DNA of 64,000 nucleotides from Deltaproteobacteria bacterium (GTDB taxonomy: Bacteria > Desulfobacterota > Binatia > UTPRO1): contig JADYZW010000006.1 of assembly GCA_020852955.1 (NCBI GenBank), forward strand, positions 24,738-88,737, in the 5' to 3' direction. Positions 60,002 through 64,000 of this stretch are shown here, piece after piece. A program made the position numbers and the translations under genes. The first letter of the stretch is position 1. Each line of letters starts with the position of its first letter. The notes beneath the pieces were generated by a model. That model was not told the origin of the DNA. It searched no databases and was given only the letters and a program-made list of their open reading frames with translations.

Positions 60002-61105
60002 ATGCTCTCCCGGATGGACGACTATCCGCTGCACCAGATCGCCGACGTCATCCGCAACGTCGGCACGAGCGACCGCAATTTCTACGACCGCTACTACTTC
60101 AACCTGCACGGCTCGAGCGACGAGCTCTTCCTCGTGATGGGGATGGGGCAGTACCCGAACCTCGGCGTGCAGGACGCGTTCGCCTGCGCGCGCCGCGGTG
60201 ACCGGCACCACGTCGTGCGCGCGTCGCGCGAGCTCGGCGACCGCATGGACACGAGCGTCGGGCCGTTCCGCGTCGAGGTGCTCGAGGGCTTGAAGCGTGT
60301 CCGGATGATCCTCGAGCCGAGCGAGCACTCGCTCGCCTTCGACCTCACGTGGCAGGGCGCCGTCCCGGCCTTCGAGGAGCCGCAGCACTTCATCCGGAAG
60401 TACGGCCGCGTGCTGTTCGACTCGAAGCGCTTCGCGCAGACCGGGTGCTGGACGGGCACGCTCGCGATCGGCGGCGAGACCTTCGCGGTCACGCCCGACC
60501 GCTGGTGGGGCACGCGCGACCGCTCCTGGGGCGTCCGCCCCGTCGGCGAGCCCGAGCACCCCGGTATCCGCCAGGCCGAGGGCCAGATGTCGGGCATGTG
60601 GAACTACTCGCCGATGCAATTCCGGGACTACTCGATCCTCTACATCCTGAACGAGACCGACGACGGCGAGCGGCCGCTCGAGGAGGCGGTGCGCATCTGG
60701 GCCGATCCCGCGAAGCGGCCGCAGCACCTCGGACGCCCGGAGCACCGCCACGTGCTCACGCCCGGCTCGCGCATGATCGAGTCGTCGGTGCTGTCGTTCC
60801 CGCACGCGCCGGGCGGCGCCTTCGACGTGCGCGCGACGCTCCTCACCTCGTGCTTCATCACGGTCGGCACCGGCTACGGCATGGAGCAGGACTGGCGCCA
60901 CGGCATGTATCAGGGACCGCTCGTCGTCCAGGGCTTCGTGAAGCCCGTCGCCGAGATCGCGGCCTTCGGACAATACGGCGTCGTCGACCACGTCGCGCGC
61001 TTCGAGACGAGCGACGGCACCGTCGGTTACGGTCTCCACGAGCACGGCTTCTTCGGCGCGTACCGCCGCTACGGCATGCACGACGCGTACGGGGGCGCCG
61101 GCTGA
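60002..61105 (+). CDS. AttH/CrtC-like lipocalin-fold protein of unknown function
   Basis: A 367-aa soluble protein with no signal peptide. RWWGTRDRSWGVRPVG (about residues 165-180) and a repeated beta-rich pattern suggest the double lipocalin fold of the AttH/CrtC (carotenoid hydratase-like) superfamily. Similar proteins occur in hydrocarbon- and steroid-degrading actinobacteria and proteobacteria without assigned role. ATG 60002; ATG 60014 is an equally good start. Stands alone, convergent with the HNH gene. Confidence 0.6.
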   Translation: MLSRMDDYPLHQIADVIRNVGTSDRNFYDRYYFNLHGSSDELFLVMGMGQYPNLGVQDAFACARRGDRHHVVRASRELGDRMDTSVGPFRVEVLEGLKRVRMILEPSEHSLAFDLTWQGAVPAFEEPQHFIRKYGRVLFDSKRFAQTGCWTGTLAIGGETFAVTPDRWWGTRDRSWGVRPVGEPEHPGIRQAEGQMSGMWNYSPMQFRDYSILYILNETDDGERPLEEAVRIWADPAKRPQHLGRPEHRHVLTPGSRMIESSVLSFPHAPGGAFDVRATLLTSCFITVGTGYGMEQDWRHGMYQGPLVVQGFVKPVAEIAAFGQYGVVDHVARFETSDGTVGYGLHEHGFFGAYRRYGMHDAYGGAG

Positions 61106-61114
61106 GACCGTCGG

Positions 61115-61141
61115 CCGCGTTCGGCGCGCGCCGCGAAGCGG
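61115..61141. terminator. GC-rich hairpin between convergent AttH-like and HNH genes
   Basis: Imperfect inverted repeat with a perfect central CGGCGC/GCGCCG core and CCGC/GCGG outer arms, located in the 40-base gap between two convergent genes. No T tract follows on either strand, so function as an intrinsic terminator is only plausible. Confidence 0.3.
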
Positions 61142-61145
61142 CGGG

Positions 61146-61418
61146 TCAGGCCGACGTCGGAAACGGCAGATCGTGCTTGCGCGCCGTGTTGCAGGCCTTG
61201 CAGCTCGGGGCGACGTTGCCCTTCGTCGACTTGCCGCCGCGGACGATGGGCACGAGGTGGTCCATCGTGAGCTCCTCGACGGCGAACTTGCCGCCGCAGT
61301 GGTGGCAGACGCCGGCGGCGCGCTTGCGCTTCCACCATTGGGTCGCGCGGAGGTCGCGCGCCTTCCGGCGCTCGCGGCGGATTTCCTCTGCGGAGACCTC
61401 GACGAGGAAGGACGACAT
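61146..61418 (-). CDS. HNH endonuclease family protein
   Basis: A small nuclease of about 90 aa. The HNH core is clear: CHHCGGKFAVEELTMDHLVPIV, then GNVAPSCKACNTARK, giving two CXXC zinc-binding pairs and the catalytic His of DHLVP. The N-terminal region is a basic helix. ATG 61418 is preferred; ATG 61427 is near. Stand-alone HNH proteins of this type are common and seldom characterised; it may be a mobile-element remnant or a repair/restriction nuclease. Confidence 0.85.
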   Translation of the reverse strand: MSSFLVEVSAEEIRRERRKARDLRATQWWKRKRAAGVCHHCGGKFAVEELTMDHLVPIVRGGKSTKGNVAPSCKACNTARKHDLPFPTSA

Positions 61419-61519
61419 CGCGGGCATGATGCGGGCGGCCGCGCCGCGTTGCAACGGGCGCGACGGCTTGCCGCACCCCCGCGGCACGTCTACGAGCCGG
61501 AGCCGTTACGACGTCGGGG

Positions 61520-62083
61520 CTAGCGGTAGACCTCGTCGACCGGGAGCGTACAGCCGATCGAGTCGAGGGTCGCGATCTCACCGGGACCGCTCGCCCGTAT
61601 CGTCCATGCGCCGTCATCCCGGCGTGAGCACACCTCGATCTGCGGCTCGCGTTGCGCGACCAGCACGACCGCCTCGAGTGTCGGAATCTGCTGGTAGTGA
61701 TGCGACTTGAGACCGCGATCGAACTTCTCGGTCGAGGGGCTCAACACCTCGACGACGACCCGCGGGTTCGTCACGGTGTCGTCGTCCTCCGGATCGAACG
61801 CGAGCTCGCCATAGACGACGGTGACGTCGGGATACGCAGCGAGCCCCGTCGCCGGCACGCGAACACGGAGATCCGAGCTGAAGACGTGGTAACCGCGACC
61901 ACGCAGCTGTGTATGCAGAAGACTCGAGATCACGACCGCGAGCTCGGCGTGCTTCGGAGTCCCGCCGGTCATGGCGTAGATCTCGCCGTCGAGGAACTCG
62001 TGCTTGACGTTGCTGTCCTTCTCGAGCCGGAGATAGTCGGCGAACGTGTGCTCGTGCACGTTCGAGACCGTAGCGCGGCGCAT
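61520..62083 (-). CDS. Uma2 family endonuclease-fold protein (DUF820)
   Basis: A 187-aa PD-(D/E)XK-like protein. Family features are FADYLRLEKDSNVKHEFLDGEIYAM near the start, PDVTVVYGEL as the catalytic Asp region and VVVEVLSPSTEKFDRG with the Glu-x-Leu motif. The Uma2 family is highly expanded in cyanobacteria and present in many uncultured lineages; activity is unproven. Located 101 bases upstream of the HNH gene on the same strand. Confidence 0.9.
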   Translation of the reverse strand: MRRATVSNVHEHTFADYLRLEKDSNVKHEFLDGEIYAMTGGTPKHAELAVVISSLLHTQLRGRGYHVFSSDLRVRVPATGLAAYPDVTVVYGELAFDPEDDDTVTNPRVVVEVLSPSTEKFDRGLKSHHYQQIPTLEAVVLVAQREPQIEVCSRRDDGAWTIRASGPGEIATLDSIGCTLPVDEVYR

Positions 62084-62111
62084 GACACGGCACCAGACCC
62101 GAGCGCGCCAT

Positions 62112-62405
62112 TCAGCGCCGGTCGTCGATGCGCTGCACGCACGGATTCGCGCGCAGCCGGCCGTCGCCGCCGACCACCGCGGCGTTGGTGACGTTCCGGC
62201 CGCGGCAGAGCTCGGCGAGGCAGCGCGCCGTCGACCCGAACCAGGCGCTGCCGCGCGGGGTGTCGCAGTCGAACGGGCTTCCGGGTTGCAGCGTTTCCGC
62301 GGCGATGCGCGACCACGCGCGCCGGCGAGGCTCGGTCTTCTTGGCGGCGACCGGAGCGGAGACGAGCAGCAGAACGGCGAACGACGCGACGACGGTCCTG
62401 GTCAT
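62112..62405 (-). CDS. Small secreted protein of unknown function
   Basis: A 97-aa exported protein: signal peptide (MTRTVVASFAVLLLVSAPVAA) and a mature part with four Cys (FDCDT, ARCLAELCRG, NPCVQR), probably two disulfides. AAGGAGG eight bases before ATG 62405 fixes the start. No family recognised. Its promoter must lie in the divergent region shared with the leu leader. Confidence 0.65.
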   Translation of the reverse strand: MTRTVVASFAVLLLVSAPVAAKKTEPRRRAWSRIAAETLQPGSPFDCDTPRGSAWFGSTARCLAELCRGRNVTNAAVVGGDGRLRANPCVQRIDDRR

Positions 62406-62478
62406 GGCCTGGGCCTCCTTTTCGGGTGGCGGGACCATAGCGAGCGGCCGTTCCGCACGCGCCGCGACGAGTAGCTAC

Positions 62479-62506
62479 TTGACCCTGTGCGCACGGCTCG
62501 CATAAG
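62479..62506 (+). promoter_or_regulatory. Putative promoter of the leu leader with overlapping inverted repeat
   Basis: TTGACC (62479-62484) and CATAAG (62501-62506) with a 16-base spacer form a good sigma70-like promoter. A 6-bp inverted repeat CTACTT/AAGTAG (62475-62480 and 62504-62509) and a palindrome GTGCGCAC (62487-62494) lie across it, so a repressor could also act here. Transcription would start near 62512, only a few bases before the leader ATG at 62519. Confidence 0.55.
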
Positions 62507-62518
62507 TAGGGATCCACC

Positions 62519-62593
62519 ATGACGTCACGAGCGCACGCGCTGCTTCTCGGTCTACTCCTAGGGCTACGCGAGCCCGTGGCGGTAGAGCCTTGA
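62519..62593 (+). CDS. leuL: leu operon leader peptide
   Basis: A 24-residue ORF upstream of leuA, too short for ordinary gene finding. Seven of the nine codons 8-16 are leucine (LLLGLLLGL), three of them the rare CTA codon, which is the classic design of an attenuation leader: ribosome stalling at leucine codons when charged leucyl-tRNA is low would alter the RNA fold downstream. It is followed by a small hairpin and a strong rho-independent terminator before leuA. Confidence 0.8.
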   Translation: MTSRAHALLLGLLLGLREPVAVEP

Positions 62594-62596
62594 GCC

Positions 62597-62610
62597 CGCG
62601 CTAGAGCGCG
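62597..62610 (+). promoter_or_regulatory. Small hairpin after the leader stop codon
   Basis: CGCGC/GCGCG stem with a TAGA loop, just past the leader stop codon (62591-62593). It could be the pause or competing structure of the attenuator; which segments pair in the antiterminator form cannot be decided without folding. Confidence 0.45.
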
Positions 62611-62619
62611 CGTCTCTGC

Positions 62620-62660
62620 AAACCCTCTCCCGCTGTCCGGCCGGAGGGGGTTTTTCGTTT
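62620..62660 (+). terminator. Rho-independent attenuator terminator upstream of leuA
   Basis: Stem of eleven pairs (62620-62630 with 62643-62653, one G-U pair) around a 12-base loop, directly followed by TTTTTCGTTT (tract from 62651). It is located between the leader peptide and leuA, 68 bases before the leuA start, as expected for a leucine attenuator. Confidence 0.82.
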
Positions 62661-62706
62661 CTGGCATCCGCGCTTCCTCCCTCGACCCGGCCGGCCGCAG
62701 CGGTAG

Positions 62707-64000
<1,294 letters not shown>

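Overview
This is a very GC-rich, densely packed bacterial chromosomal window (roughly 70% GC by eye). I can support about 56 protein genes, plus one short leader peptide with an attenuator. I see no rRNA, tRNA, CRISPR array, insertion sequence or prophage. The gene mix suggests an uncultured Gram-negative bacterium of the deltaproteobacterial/Binatota type. It combines a proteobacterial-style isc operon, MacAB-type export, lipoproteins and DUF1329 with families common in high-GC Actinobacteria: an F420-type LLM oxidoreductase, an actinobacterial-like ferrochelatase with a Cys-rich tail, and a long-type LeuA. The taxonomic placement is inference only.

Layout. 1-3 kb: MacA-MacB-like export operon, its first gene cut by the window edge. 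3-9 kb: orphan histidine kinase, Smr protein, small secreted and membrane proteins, enoyl-CoA hydratase, LLM oxidoreductase, DUF1329 protein. 9-15 kb: surface-glycan-like group (GT-C glycosyltransferase, two methyltransferases, zinc-ribbon/TPR membrane protein, GT2) and a secreted Kazal-domain protein. 16-21 kb: CbbQ/NorQ AAA ATPase, CbbO/NorD VWA protein and a DUF2333 protein. 21-25 kb: sulfatase-like lipoprotein and a large membrane protein. 24.7-27.8 kb: two overlapping isocitrate-dehydrogenase-family genes, the second without its NAD loop, then ferrochelatase. 28-31 kb: APH-type kinase overlapping a class III aminotransferase, then an N-formylglutamate amidohydrolase-like gene. 31-40 kb: acyl-CoA synthetase, pectate-lyase-like lipoprotein, aconitase, MltD-like lytic transglycosylase with a histone-like tail, leucyl aminopeptidase. 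40-46 kb: complete BMP-type nucleoside ABC importer, then a sirtuin.

46-52 kb: iscS-iscU-iscA-hscB-hscA-iscX-iscR plus a conserved unknown gene, all on the minus strand. It has no ferredoxin gene, and the regulator is distal rather than first. 52-62 kb: uvrA, a cation/proton antiporter fused to two USP domains, purC, a phytanoyl-CoA dioxygenase-like protein, a second APH-type kinase, an AttH-like protein, HNH and Uma2 nucleases, and a small secreted protein. 62.5-64 kb: a promoter, a 24-residue leucine-rich leader peptide, hairpins, a rho-independent terminator and the start of leuA, which together look like a classical leucine attenuator.

Most useful leads: the leu attenuator, whose leader ORF may be nearly leaderless; the NAD-loop-deficient IDH paralogue in a two-subunit arrangement; the overlapping kinase/class III PLP enzyme pair; the rearranged isc operon with an extra gene; and the AAA/VWA/DUF2333 module far from any visible RuBisCO or nitric oxide reductase.
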